Shown one piece after another: positions 21,026-32,811 of a stretch of 64,000 nucleotides of DNA. Under the pieces are notes generated by a model. The model was not told the DNA's origin and did not search any database. It was given only the letters and a program-made list of their open reading frames with translations. Each line of letters opens with the position of its first letter. Within the stretch, counting starts at the first letter, position 1. The translations under genes were made by a program, and so were the position numbers. The stretch covers positions 32,857,313-32,921,312 of the forward strand of contig NC_089749.1 of the NCBI RefSeq assembly GCF_040412425.1. Reading direction: 5' to 3'. The stretch comes from Macrobrachium rosenbergii. Lineage: Eukaryota; Arthropoda; Malacostraca; Decapoda; Palaemonidae.

Positions 21026-21026
<1 letters not shown>
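19211..21026. other. 1.8 kb without recognisable genes
   Basis: Unique-looking mixed sequence. No frame above about 70 codons and no repeat structure seen. Confidence 0.5.
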
Positions 21027-21092
<66 letters not shown>

Positions 21093-21097
21093 CCCCC
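21027..21097. repeat. (CT)n microsatellite with poly-C end
   Basis: About 64 bp of CT followed by seven or more C. Confidence 0.95.
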
Positions 21098-21522
21098 ATT
21101 TAGCCCATTTCTTTTTTGCCGTCTGAATAGTAAATACTTTTTGCTTGTTTGAGAGCATTGCCTAGAGGCCAGATAGGTAAGGCTAATCAGGGGAACACAT
21201 TTTTATGAAAGTCTCTGGGCGCTTAAGAGAAGAGTGAAGGTAGGAACTTGTATATGAGGCTGTACGTTAAGCTTTAATGTTGAATTCCACGTGGGTATTC
21301 TAAAGATTCATCTAAAAAGGAAAGGATGTTGGCTTGGCTCTTTTCGGATCTGAATCTTATGGGGGATACTTTGGAGTTTAAGACATCTGAGGATGAAATG
21401 AGAGGATCTTCGTTTTCCATTTCCAGTAAGGCAATAACATAATCCACGTATCGTTACCTCGATATTAGATTGATACCTACTGTATTGATGCCTAAGACAT
21501 GTCAAAATTACAAACTGACTAA

Positions 21523-24500
21523 TTAGTGCAGCAGATAATTGCATATTTCATAAGAATCGTTCAGATAGTGAAACAAGCATGAAATTTTGCACAAGTGCTC
21601 TGCTAAAGTTCCATCTATCAGAAAGGGCGCTGGCCACGCAAAAATTTAATGTGGCGGCCAAATTCCAAGATGGCGGCCAGTATCGACAGATTTTGGCTAA
21701 TTTTTTCACTAGAATGGCATGTATTTGCTTCTAGCAATATGGTAAAGCTCTTCCATACTATTTCTCTTGTGAATATTATGTTTCTGTAGCTTCCCAGTAC
21801 AGTTTACCTTTAAATATAGGTATATGGCTGCCAAGAAAAGGTAGAAACAATAATTATAATGAGAAATAATGCCCGCTCAACAATTATCGTTTTAAGCATG
21901 GATCTTGGTTTCTGTGGTTTTAGATCCTAATGAGGCCATCTCTTTTCGAATAACTCATCAATTTTGAAGGAAAATTAATAAATGTAAAAGAGTGTCATGT
22001 TTGCACACAACCAGGGCACATACCCATACATCACTGCTGTGTAACTCAGCATGGGGTTCAGTGCCAGCTAATCCAGCTTTACTAATCCTGTAGTCTTAGA
22101 CTAGTAGTTGTAGTATAGTTTAGTTTAGTGTCCCAAATGCTTTCTAACAGCCCCAGACCAGCTATAGTTAGATAGCCGCACCTGAATAGACAGGATGTGC
22201 CAGCGAGAGAGCCGAGGCAAGGGTATGGGGCTGTACATGATGGTTCATGTACTTACCCGGATGGTGTACAGATCACACGGGACTTAAATGGCACTGATGA
22301 ATGATCGGCTAGGTGTAGGAGACCGAACCTAGTTGAATCCCATACAGGAATGTGCTTTGTTTAAGGTGGTAAAAGGATAACCCTCGGCCTTAATCAAAAG
22401 TGAAATCATGGCAGAATGTGATGCCAATCCAATATTGAGCAGTAGAAAAACAAACTGGAGTTTGTGTTGTCTTTGTCAGAAGGACAAAAGAGGTGAGCAC
22501 TTGACATCACCTCCAAGTCATCATGTCCTAGACCATGATGGGTACACAATGCTGGCAAGGAACATTCCCATGTTCAGTGAAATTAATGAAATGCCACTGA
22601 TAATGGATCCAGCAAGGCTGGATGAAGGTGATGGCATAGAGGCCACACTCAGGAAAAAATGCAGCAAAATACCATGTGAACTGTCGCTTGTTGTTTAACA
22701 ACACTAAACTGGACCGTGCAAGAAAGCGACAATCCAATGACCAGACCAGCAACACTGAGACTAGTCGTGCAAAACTGCGCCGAACCAGTCATGACAATGA
22801 AGTTTGCATTTTCTGTGAGAAAGTGGCACCTGCATCTGATCTCAGACAGGCTAGTACTAAGGGCCTTGACTTGAAATTGCGTGAATGTGCAGAGATACTT
22901 AGTGATGGCAAGCTCCTTGCTGTTGACTGGTGGGGATGTCATTGCACAGGAGTTTAAGTATCACCATGCCTGTCTTTGTGCCCTCTGACAACAGAAAAAG
23001 GTCCTACCTGAGGAGCCTTGAGAAAGACCAAGGTAGCACTGAGTCAGAATCAGATGTGTATCCACTAGTTCTGTCAGAACTGATGACATACATTGTTGAA
23101 AACAACCTTTGTTCAGATGATCCAGTCACATTTCGGCTGGCAGATATTTGCCACCTCTACCAACAACGTCTGGAACAATTAGGTGTAGAGTCACCAAGTG
23201 TAAATTCCACGAGACTCAAAGACAAACTTCTGGCAGAAATTCCAGAACTTGAGGCTCATAAATCTGGCAGAGATGTATTACTTGCATTTCAAAAGGATGT
23301 GGGAAAAGCACTTGCTCAATCATCTGATCTTTCAGAGGCAGTTATCATTGCTAAAGCAGCAAATATTCTCAGAAAGTCTATACTTGATCATCAGTCACGG
23401 TTTGATGGCACATTTTCTGAGGCTTGTGTTCGAAATTCTGTGCCTCCTCTCCTGCTCCAGTTTGTAGGATGGTTGAGCATGGGGGCTGACATCAAGTCAC
23501 AGTTACGATTTGGAGCATCAAAGTCAGACCAGGCCATTGCACAGCTCATGCAGTTCAACTGCTACTCCTGATACAAAGAGGGAGCAACAACTCATAGACA
23601 CCCAAAGACAGAGAAACACCATTCCCAGTCTACATGGGACTCTCAGTCTGCCAAAACCAGGAAGAGAAACCTGGTTGAAATGCTACATCAGTATGGCCTC
23701 AGTATCTCTTATGACAGAGTACTGGAGGTCTCTGCACAGTTAGGAGATGCCACAGTTAGCAAATATGTGGAGGAGGGTGTGGTCTGTCCCCCAGTACTGC
23801 GAAAAGGGTTGTTCACCACTGCAGTGATGGACAACATCGACCACAACCCATCTGCAACTACTGCCACTACCTCCTTCCATGGAACTAGCATCTCCATATT
23901 TCAGCACCCCACCAAGGAGAACACTGACAGGAAAGACAGCAACTAAAGTTTGCACCTGAGAAAGTGAGGTCGGTGCCTGAATTGCCGGACACATTCACAA
24001 ACATCTCACCAGCTTCCTTTCAAACAAAGAACCCCAGCCACCAAACACTGCAATACCAAAGCCACCCACAGATATCTTGGGGCCACAGCTTGCACTGGAG
24101 TATCAGTGGCTGGACAAGGTCATAGTCACCCAGGAAATAGATGATGCAGTGAATCTGACGTGGTCAGCTCATCACGCTTCAATGAAGAGAAGCCCAGAAT
24201 TTGAAGTAACCATAACTTCATTGCTTCCTCTCCTGCGTGATCAGGGCTCATTCTGTTGCTACGATCAAACACGTGATGCAGAAAGTGCAGGATGTCACTG
24301 ATTTTCTGAACCCTGGCCAGATACCCATAATCACAGCTGATCAGCCAATCTATGCCGTAGAGCAAAGCAGGTGCAGTGGCAGTGGCCTGATCAGTATGGC
24401 GAAGACAAGTATCTGGTAATGTTTGGTGGTCTCGCACATTGAGATGGCAGCAATGACATCTCTTGGTACTCTTCTTCATGGCAGTGGTTGGACAGGAGCT

Positions 24501-25214
24501 CTGGTGGAGGCAGGAGTTGCTTCATCTGCTACAAGCTGGGTCTTCCCTGCACAGCTCTGTGCACTTGCAAATGTGAAGTCTAGATAAATATTGCCCTCTC
24601 TTCAGTAGATAATCTAGCTTGAGCATCCAAACGTGTCATGCTATGCCTACCTTCTTATCCTCGAATTTTCAAAGGTGTAGGTTGAGAGACCCATACATAG
24701 ATTGGTTCTTATGTTTAGTCCGTATTTCTCTTTTTTTTTTTATGGTTACAGTCTTAGACACAATGTTGTATGTGACCATACCATTACTATTTCAGTTGAA
24801 AATAGCATATTAGTTAAACTGTCTGATCACATGAATATACCATTAAATAAAAACAGTTGGTCTCTATGTTGCTAGCGCTGTGTGGATAGAAAAAAAAGTT
24901 TTTATGGCAACCATTTTGTACGCCATCTTGGTTACAATTCATTTAGTAAGGGTTTTCAATAAAATGTGGTATGGAACATTTTTATAACCTAAAAGTCGAG
25001 GTTTAAAAAAACTGGCAAATTCCATCCAATAGATGCTCCCAAACCAGTGAATTCAACATAGATGGCGGCCATTTTGAAAAAATAGCCGCCATCTTGGATT
25101 TTCAGGTGGCTAGCAGCGCCCTTTTCTAAGAGAGCGTAGTCTTAGGAATGTTTGTGCCAAATTTCATGCTTGTTTCACTATCTGAACGATTTTTACAGCA
25201 ATCTGCTGCACTAA
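21523..25214 (+). mobile_element. 3.7-kb element with long inverted ends and unusual ORF
   Basis: The outer ends are ttagtgcagcagat (21523) and its complement atctgctgcactaa (25201-25214). Inside them, 39 bp at 21555-21593 match the complement of 25153-25191 with one mismatch. Weaker inverted similarity goes on for about 80 bp more (aagggcgctg, then ccaagatggcggc). A TA dinucleotide sits symmetrically at each end (21524-21525, 25212-25213), compatible with a TA target duplication, but this is not proven. The only gene is a broken plus-strand ORF at 22408-24585. No known transposase superfamily was recognised. The TIR evidence is direct; calling it an autonomous or once-autonomous transposon is inference. 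Confidence 0.85.
22408..24585 (+). pseudogene. Uncharacterised element-encoded protein, paired zinc fingers plus long conserved domain
   Basis: I recognise this as a large multicopy family of uncharacterised proteins in marine invertebrate genomes; I know of no established function. The ATG at 22408 has a good context. First module: CCLCQKDKRGEH (residues 20-31), and after a one-base shift in an A run near 22657, a YHVNC motif, giving C-x2-C...H-x2-C. Second module: CIFCEK near 22810 and, after a shift near 22937, YHHAC, giving C-x2-C...H-x2-C. The main domain (22930-23571) includes LAEIPELEAHKSGRDVLLAF and FDGTFSEACVRNSVPP. An in-frame TGA at 23569 precedes GLSISYDRV, CPPVLRKGLFTTAVMDNIDH and FHGTSISIFQHP. 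After further frameshifts come YQWLDKV, ITSLLPLLRDQ, NPGQIPIITADQPIYAV and a last block with LLHGSGWTGALVEAG. It stops at about 24583 and looks C-terminally truncated. Not functional as it stands. Confidence 0.8.
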
Positions 25215-25887
25215 ATATAGGGAAGGAGAGGACCCGATTGCTACGCCGGATGTGTGTGTATAATTTATCATCAAAACCGAAGTTCATGTGCTTTTATTTA
25301 ATCTAATGGGATTTTAGTGAATATGACTACCGCATCCAAGCTTTTCATCGAGTTGACATTGCTGTTAAAAGTTTCGAGACTGGCCAGAAATTGAAAAAGT
25401 GTTTTAAATGAGTTTTGGAAACCAAGCCAACTTGAACAACCAACATGATGATAAATTATGGTCCGGAAATCATAATAATAGTTATTATTTTTTAATATAT
25501 CTATTACGTGATTGTTTATTATTATTATTATTATTATGTTCGAACTTTGAAATCACAATACCAAGCCTGTGGATTTTGTACACACCATCAACCTCATGAA
25601 TACCTTTTGAATTGTTATTATACTGGAGGAGATGGAGAGTTCATAATTATTTACCATATACATGCTCCACAAATGAAGATCTTTCAGATGACCACAACCT
25701 TCATACCAAAAGTGGCTGCCATCGGAGACTTTAGTGTTTTACCAATACTTCTTGTCAGGAGAAAACTGTTTTAGTACAATTTCATCGATCGATATGACGA
25801 TGGGGAGGAATGGTTCGAGAGTCGGCAGTGACGGTACTTGGGCACGTTAGTCATGAGAAATATATTAAAATGTATTACAGTGTGTAT
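25215..25887. other. No recognisable gene; short (ATT)n
   Basis: Includes an (ATT)n run at about 25516-25537. Nothing else supportable. Confidence 0.5.
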
Positions 25888-26275
<388 letters not shown>

Positions 26276-26356
26276 CTGTAATAATTTGCTTAATTTTTAT
26301 TCGTGGCCTTTTAAAGTAAATTACTTTCAGTTAATTTCAATTTAATTTTCTTGTTG

Positions 26357-27290
26357 TGCCACAAGAAAAGCTGGGTAAGGTTCTTTTCGCTCCACCGTTG
26401 TTATTCAAGTGGTACCTCGCCCATGAAAGTCGTTATTTTTCTCTTTTCCTGTATTTATTTGGCTGAATGCTTGTTTGGTGATTCCCCGTTCGTTGCCTCA
26501 CGTTTGATGGCCACCGGTGCCTGAGGATGAAGGCAGTGTGTATTCGGCTCTTTATCGTGGAGGTTTTGCTGACCTTATTCCTGCAGGACATCCATATTCT
26601 GGAGATTTTATTCTGTCTGAATGCCTTGCTGCATTTGAGGCCCCCCTTTTTCTCTGCACTTCGGAGGACGTTGCTTGGAGACTTTGTTGCAGCTGCTTAC
26701 TGAGGGGCATCTCCTTTGCTGCGGTCGGATGCCCTTCCAGTGCGTTCTGGAGGGCACTGCATGTGCTCCCCTGCAACTACTATTCGCCTTTGTATCCTTG
26801 GACTCGCCTGTTGCCCTTGGAAGGACAGCCTGTCTTTCCCCTCGTCCTTTGTGCCTTCGTCCTGCTAACCTCTGGAGTCGTGAAAACGCCTGATTCTCTT
26901 TTGATAGCCGGCAAGGATATAAACTGTATTCACTGTACATAGACGTTGCAGACTCCTTGAGACTCCAGGACCGTTTTTGGACAGCCATGTGTGTGGTGCT
27001 GCCCCTTCTATAAATTCAACGTGCTATCCTAGAGTAGGTTGTTTTCCTTCCTCCTCCTAATTGCTGCCTCTCGTTCTATCGTGTGAAAGAGTTTAGTTTA
27101 GGTGAAGGTTTTTTTTTTTGTACACCCTTATTCAGCTCATTTTGTGGGGTTTAATTAAGCTATGATTAATTTTTTGTAATAAATAATGAAGATTGTTTAG
27201 CATTTTTCTTTATCTTCTTTGAGTGTTTTTCTCTGTGTTTTGCTCTGGTGGGTGATCTTGCCCTTTGGCTTTAAATAATCCTTCGTGGCA
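26357..27290 (+). repeat. Possible solo LTR
   Basis: A GC-richer block between tgccacaag (26357) and cttcgtggca (ends 27290). These are short inverted ends in TG...CA form, as in an LTR. A polyadenylation-type AATAAA lies at 27179. No matching target duplication was found (left gttg, right ctga). The 141-codon frame at 26517-26942 shows no known domain. It could instead be a different dispersed repeat or a host 3' exon. Confidence 0.3.
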
Positions 27291-27375
27291 CTGATCATTA
27301 AAATAAAAAAGAGCCTGCTCTTGCCACTTCGTAAATATATTAAATATTGGTGAACGTTAATATAAGTTCATTAGA

Positions 27376-27444
27376 ATACATATATACATATATATATATA
27401 TTTATATATATACATATATTTACATATATTTTATATATATACTG

Positions 27445-27479
<35 letters not shown>

Positions 27480-27751
27480 CATATATATATATATACATTA
27501 TATATATTATATATATACATATACTTTTTATCATATCATATTCATATATATATATCCTTTAATATTGGATATTGAAGGACGTTTGTATATATATATACTG
27601 TATATATATACATATATATAAATACATATATACATTTATATACACATAGTACATATATACATATATAACATATACGTATATACATATACATATACACATA
27701 TATATACATATATACATATATATATACATATACATATACATATACATATAT

Positions 27752-27786
<35 letters not shown>

Positions 27787-27796
27787 TATGCATATA
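27376..27796. repeat. AT/TACATA-rich low-complexity tract
   Basis: Alternating AT runs and TACATA hexamers, densest at 27660-27790. A non-repetitive island lies at about 27557-27590. Confidence 0.9.
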
Positions 27797-28036
27797 TACT
27801 TTTAGGGCACAATTTTTCACGGATACAACATTCACTAAATAGAATGACTGTCTCATTGTTAACCAGTTTTTTTTTATTGCTTCATATTTTCTCACTATTT
27901 TCTTCACTTCATTGTTTAGGTTACTGATAGAGATGTTCAGGTAATGGGGTTCTTCCATTTACTTCAGTAATTATACACGCGACAGCTGTTTCGTCATCAT
28001 ATACATATTGACGTTATCAAGCGTACTAATACAAAA

Positions 28037-28115
28037 GTAGTTGTTGTTGTTGCTTTAGATTTAGCTGGCCTTGTGCCAGCACGGGCTCTTGCTCCTCGAG
28101 CAGCCCGTAACTCTA
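28037..28115 (+). repeat. Decapod repeat fragment with two small hairpins
   Basis: A (TTG)n-led segment with gctggccttgtgccagc and cgggctcttgctcctcgagcagcccg, both self-complementary. I recall this pattern from decapod dispersed repeats. No boundaries were found. Confidence 0.55.
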
Positions 28116-28439
28116 TGTTGATGGTGAGTCTGTGAGATGGGTAGTTTGGATGAAAACTTTATTATGATGCATGAAAGTGATTTTGGTGGGGGTATATAAA
28201 AGTGGAAACGCATGCGTTTTGTGTCGTCATGACGACGGAAAGGTAGTACAGGTATCTAAAGACTTAGATTTAAGTATTTACAAGAGATAGTGGTGAAATA
28301 TTGACAAAAATTGTGTTGTACAATGAAAATAATGTACAGATTGTACATAAATATATACTAATTACACATATGTTCAATTTCTATATATTTATTACGTGTT
28401 CCTATCCACGTGTTCGCGGTCTTGTCCCACGTGGTTGAA

Positions 28440-28806
28440 GGGCTGTCTCCTATGAGGGCAAGGATCTTTCCGCCTCGCGTTGAACGTTAAGGCTGGGGCG
28501 TTGTATGGCGATGCTGACCGCTTCTGCTATCAATGAACGGTTGTAATTGTATTCCCTGTGTACGATTTTGGTGTTCAGGAGTAGTTCTTGCAGGGGTGGT
28601 TTCTTATCGGGGTGTCTACAAAGTACTGATGAATAGCGCCTTGATTTCTGGGGGCCTGCATACGTCGTTTCAGTGTAGTGTTTGTGTGTCCGATATACAG
28701 TAGCATTTTGGGGGGACTGACATTGCTCGTCAGTACAGACAAATTTGTATACTCTATCAGATTGAACCTCTTTTTCAATCTGATATAGTGATCCCAAGTA
28801 ATGCAA
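28440..28806 (-). pseudogene. Penelope-like element, GIY-YIG endonuclease fragment
   Basis: Penelope-like retroelements carry a C-terminal GIY-YIG nuclease that nicks target DNA. On the minus strand, reading from about 28770, one frame gives DRVYKFVCTDEQC. A second frame gives LLYIGHTNTTLKRRM, the family's YIG-type motif with the following Arg, then a DTPI-type segment. Returning to the first frame gives NTKIVHREYNYNRSLIAEAV and IQRPSLNVQ, matching the helix with the conserved Glu and the terminal NPSINxQ-type motif. Two opposite frameshifts break it. No reverse transcriptase is found upstream, so only the 3' end survives. The AT-rich 28116-28440 may be its 3' untranslated tail. Confidence 0.8.
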
Positions 28807-29290
28807 ATGTTATTTAATTTGGAGTATTTTTTATCTTCCGTGTTTTTACCCTGAAGTTATATTGTGGCACCACTTTTCGTATATCGGACACGTAGAGTAA
28901 AGTATGTTTTACGAAAAATAATTACGCGCAAAACAACTATACGATTGGAATATACACAATATATAAGAAACACCTACGAGAAAAGATTCGTTAACCAAAA
29001 TTTAAGTGACTGATTATAAAAAGTACATGGTGCTTATGGTACCAGCTGTTTCTTGAATGTTATATGCTAGCGAGCTATGAATATACTAACATATAAATCA
29101 TATACATAGCATGATATTCTTATTGTTTCGGAGGTATTCGATTTTTTTTAATCATTTATCACCCAATGGGTGATATACAGTATTTTCATTTTATTAGCCA
29201 GATATTATCCTTCATGCATTCTCGAAGCTTATAATAGTTTTGTTCACTTTAATGATGTTTTCATTATTGCAAATTTGTTTTTAAGTTTTA
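28807..29290. other. No recognisable gene
   Basis: AT-rich. The matching reverse transcriptase of the adjacent Penelope-like fragment would be expected here on the minus strand, but I could not recognise it. Confidence 0.45.
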
Positions 29291-29570
29291 AAGTTAAGTA
29301 TACCATAGTTTAACCAGACCACTCGGCTGATTAACAGCTCTCCAAGGGCTGCCCCGAAGGATTAGACTTATTTTACGTGGCTAAGAACAAATTGGTTACC
29401 TAGCAACGGGACCTACAGCTTATTGTGGAATCCGAACCACATTATACCGAGAAACGAAATTCTATCACCAGAAATAAATTCCTCTAATTCTTCATTAGCC
29501 GGTCGGAGACTCGAACTCGGGCATAGTAGAGTGCTAGCCGACAACTCTACCGACTCGTCTCGTCCAACGA
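29291..29570 (-). repeat. tRNA-derived SINE, copy 1
   Basis: Same family as 33923 and 34269. The tRNA-like head is at the right, read on the minus strand (a B-box-like gttcgagtctcc at about 29504-29515). The tail ends at ggtatacttaac-type sequence on the left. No convincing target duplication. It contains the internal block tggctaagaacaaattggtt. Confidence 0.85.
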
Positions 29571-30324
29571 GAAACTAAAAACTATCAATGTTTTACTGTA
29601 TCGAGTTTCTGGATTTTTTTTTCTTTTTTTTTGCACTGTCGTATATTCCAGTTCATGGTACTAAAATATATTTTAAGAAATCTTTTCTTCCATTGTTTGT
29701 GGTAATCTTTCTTGTCAGCCATTCTTAAAATATAATGACTGGAACTGAAGGCTCTTTCTCGTCTGTGCAAAATGCTGTTTTAGAAAACAGGAGAGGCCAT
29801 TGTTTTACCTCTTACTGCTCCTACTCATTTAAAATACGACTAAATCATGATTGTTTACGACTGCAAATGCCTCAGTGAAGTGGTGAAACCGCTAGATGGG
29901 TATTGTACGACATTAAGCGGATTTACCTGTTTTCTGGTATTTACAAAATTACTGTTGTCGTCGTTGATATATATATAAAATATTATTGGGAAACTTTGTT
30001 TAATCAAAGTACTAAAACCATTGAGTTAGTTGTTGTTTCACATAAGCAATAAATTTTGAAACGGTTCAGCCAGAATAAGGTTAAATCTTTTTTTGACAAT
30101 CACAAATTTTAATTTTCTTTTTTGTCTTGTTGTTTGTTTGATAATAAATCTATTTATGTAGGAAAAGATTGTCTTCCTTAGAATATCCATTTTGAGAGAT
30201 ATGTGTTGAGTACCAGAGAGAGAGAGAGAGAGAGAGATGTGTGGGTTGAGTACCTGCTAGTTAACGTTTCTGAAGATATAAAACACACGTTATATTTCTA
30301 AAGAAATGTTTAATCTATAGGTGT

Positions 30325-30328
<4 letters not shown>
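29571..30328. other. No recognisable gene; short (GA)n
   Basis: Mixed AT-rich DNA with a (GA)n run at about 30217-30236 flanked by the near-repeats gtgttgagtacc and gggttgagtacc. Confidence 0.5.
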
Positions 30329-30366
<38 letters not shown>

Positions 30367-30422
30367 TATTTATATATATATTTATATACAGTATATATAT
30401 ATATATTATATATATATATTTA

Positions 30423-30515
<93 letters not shown>

Positions 30516-30541
30516 AATAATAATAAAGAGAGAGAGAGAGA
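30329..30541. repeat. (AT)n-(GA)n compound microsatellite
   Basis: AT with AAATATTT interruptions in its left part, a pure AT run of about 80 bp, then taataaataataaa and a GA run. Confidence 0.95.
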
Positions 30542-30864
30542 GATTATTGATAAAAGGTCCATTGTAATGAGGAAAAATTAAGCAGACATACGAAAATGTA
30601 TTTTTCAATGTAGTCTGTGGTCTTTTTAAATAAGCTATTGTATGTGAAGAAAATTAAAAAGCAGATTTTTAAATTGAAATATTTGTTTTAATTTTCGTTG
30701 ATGGAATGTACCTAGTAAAAAGCATCTTTTCATTTTTTTAAAATGTTAACATTGTGTGTTGTTAATGGAACTTCAACACTGAAGTCACTTTTAAGCGAGT
30801 ATAATTGTTGGTATCTTTCAACACCTCACCTCTATTTAATATTATTTTTTTTATTCAGTAAATG

Positions 30865-31086
30865 AAATCCATTCATATGGAACAAGCCCACGGGGCCATT
30901 GACTTGAAATTCAAGCTTCCAAAGAATAAGTTGGTTTCAGCTTCCCACCATAGAGGCCACACCACGGCAGTAACTGATCATGATACAGAACCAGTGATTT
31001 TCATCGCCCTTGGAGAGGCGAGAATTTATGACACCTGAGTGGCATGCCAAGACACTAATCACTATACCAGCGACCAGTGATGGGGA
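30865..31086 (-). repeat. SINE-like repeat with tRNA-like head
   Basis: On the minus strand the right end reads ggtcgctggtatagtgatta, which resembles a tRNA A box (TRGYNNAGYGG type). A weak B-box-like segment follows. The body contains a ggggccattgacttgaaa block near the left end. I recall this as a decapod tRNA-derived repeat. No target duplication was found. Confidence 0.6.
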
Positions 31087-32811
31087 TGGAGTAAAACAAT
31101 AAGGAACTGTGTGCGTATGTGTGTGTGTGTGTGTGTGTGTTTACCTTCTGCACAAAGAAGCTCCGGGTGAAACGTAAAAACTTAGCATATATTCCCGATA
31201 TATTGATGGTACGGTACCTTTGTTAAAGTGAAGGCCCCAGAAAAATCTCAGCAGTAGAGCACTCCTCTTGAGGCTATATTGGAGGTCAGACTTATAAAAG
31301 AAATCGTAGACGGTATCATTCCCTTTTATGACTTTCTTTTCAAGAAAGAATCCTAGATCACTCTGCAAATGTACATGCTATGGCCAGGATCCATAATTTT
31401 TCATGGATGATAAGAGAAGAAGAGCCAGCTTATAACAGAGAAGCCACGACTGCATCTTGTCTTTCAAACTCTTACTCATTACTCTTCATGGAGAAACGTC
31501 AAGTTCGGAACGATAAAACTGCTCCAAATCAGAACATTTAGCTTACTAGGGCGAGGAATTTAATGACAATTTCTGTTTAGTTCCTAGTATGATCAGCATC
31601 ATGATGATATTAAAGACAATGTGATACATAGAAAAATACAAAGAAACCCGTCATTATTGTATTAATGAAAATAATGATCAATTTTGTGGAACCAGGTCCG
31701 GATTTACAACTGTAAGAACAAGAATAACCTAATTAATAGGACTTATGTAGTCTCTCTCTCTCTCTCTCTCTCTTAGAAAATCCTTCTTCATCTGAGATTT
31801 ACGTCTTGTGATCTAAATTTTCTGCCTCTTTATACCAACTGATTTTACATATTTTGCATTATAATTACACAATGCTCGATATGGTTGTCAGATTAAAACG
31901 GCATTGGAGCTGCTGATTACTATTACGTATCACAATAGAGTATTATTATAGAGTTAGAGTAAAATAGTTGCATATGCGAGAATAACTTTGGTCCTGTCCG
32001 AGGAGCTTAGGATAATATGAGGATAATATACATTTTGGCCTTGTATTTATTTTCATCCCTAAGGTTATGAGTGTTCGTATGGATCAACAAAATGAATTTT
32101 GATGGCGTATAAATAATTTCGTGAATTTTGTTGAGTGATTTTCAACTCAAATCTCTTCGTCTTCATTCCACGTCCTTCAGGCGTTATCTTACCATCCTTC
32201 CATGAAAGGATTTTTTCTTTTTTGTGGGGGAAAGGAAAGGGAAATATGATAGACATAAGGGGATTCAAGAAGATTATGAGGCTGATCCCCGGTGTTCGAT
32301 TCTCAGAGCGATAACCACGAAAGCCTTCCTTTTCTCTATCTCCACGGGATATCGCAGATGTCACGTCCCGATGGGAGGTGTCACTCTCAGGGGGCTCCTG
32401 TTCTCTCTCAGTTTTCCAGCTTCAAGGGCCTTAGCTAAGTCAAAGCTTGTCGTTTAACCAGCTTTTTCAGTTAATTATTCCTATGCCTTCTTACGTTTTC
32501 CTAGCGTGTGTGGGTGTGTGTGTGTGTGTGTATGTCCGGTTTGTCGTTCTTCGTTGAAGATTTTAATTTCCTTTTCGATAGAATGAAGTTGATTCCTTTT
32601 TTAGTGTTTATTTCTGACTTCATTTGTTGACATGATTATTTGTTTTGCTTCTGAAAACGATTTTTAAAAGTATTTGTGACTGTGTGACCTAAGATGGTAT
32701 ATTATTACATTCATAATAGTTTCATTTTTAATGATGTATTTTTTTTATTCTGAAACTTTCTACATTGGTGTATTATGTATGTTAACATCTTTACGATGCT
32801 TTCTAGAATCA
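31087..32811. other. No recognisable gene; short (GT)n and (CT)n
   Basis: Holds (GT)n at about 31118-31140, (CT)n at 31751-31773 and a GT-rich run at 32506-32531. The open frames, the longest 99 codons at 32065-32364 minus, show no known motif. Confidence 0.5.

Noticed and set aside
22528..22942. Minus-strand frames opposite the uncharacterised gene
   Set aside because: Shadows of the plus-strand coding sequence, which carries the recognisable motifs.
26517..26942. 141-codon frame as a protein-coding gene
   Set aside because: No recognisable domain, and the block looks more like an LTR or UTR; kept only as a region note.
29480..29570. Functional tRNA gene at the SINE head
   Set aside because: Only box-like similarity; it cannot fold into a complete cloverleaf by inspection and it recurs with the SINE body.
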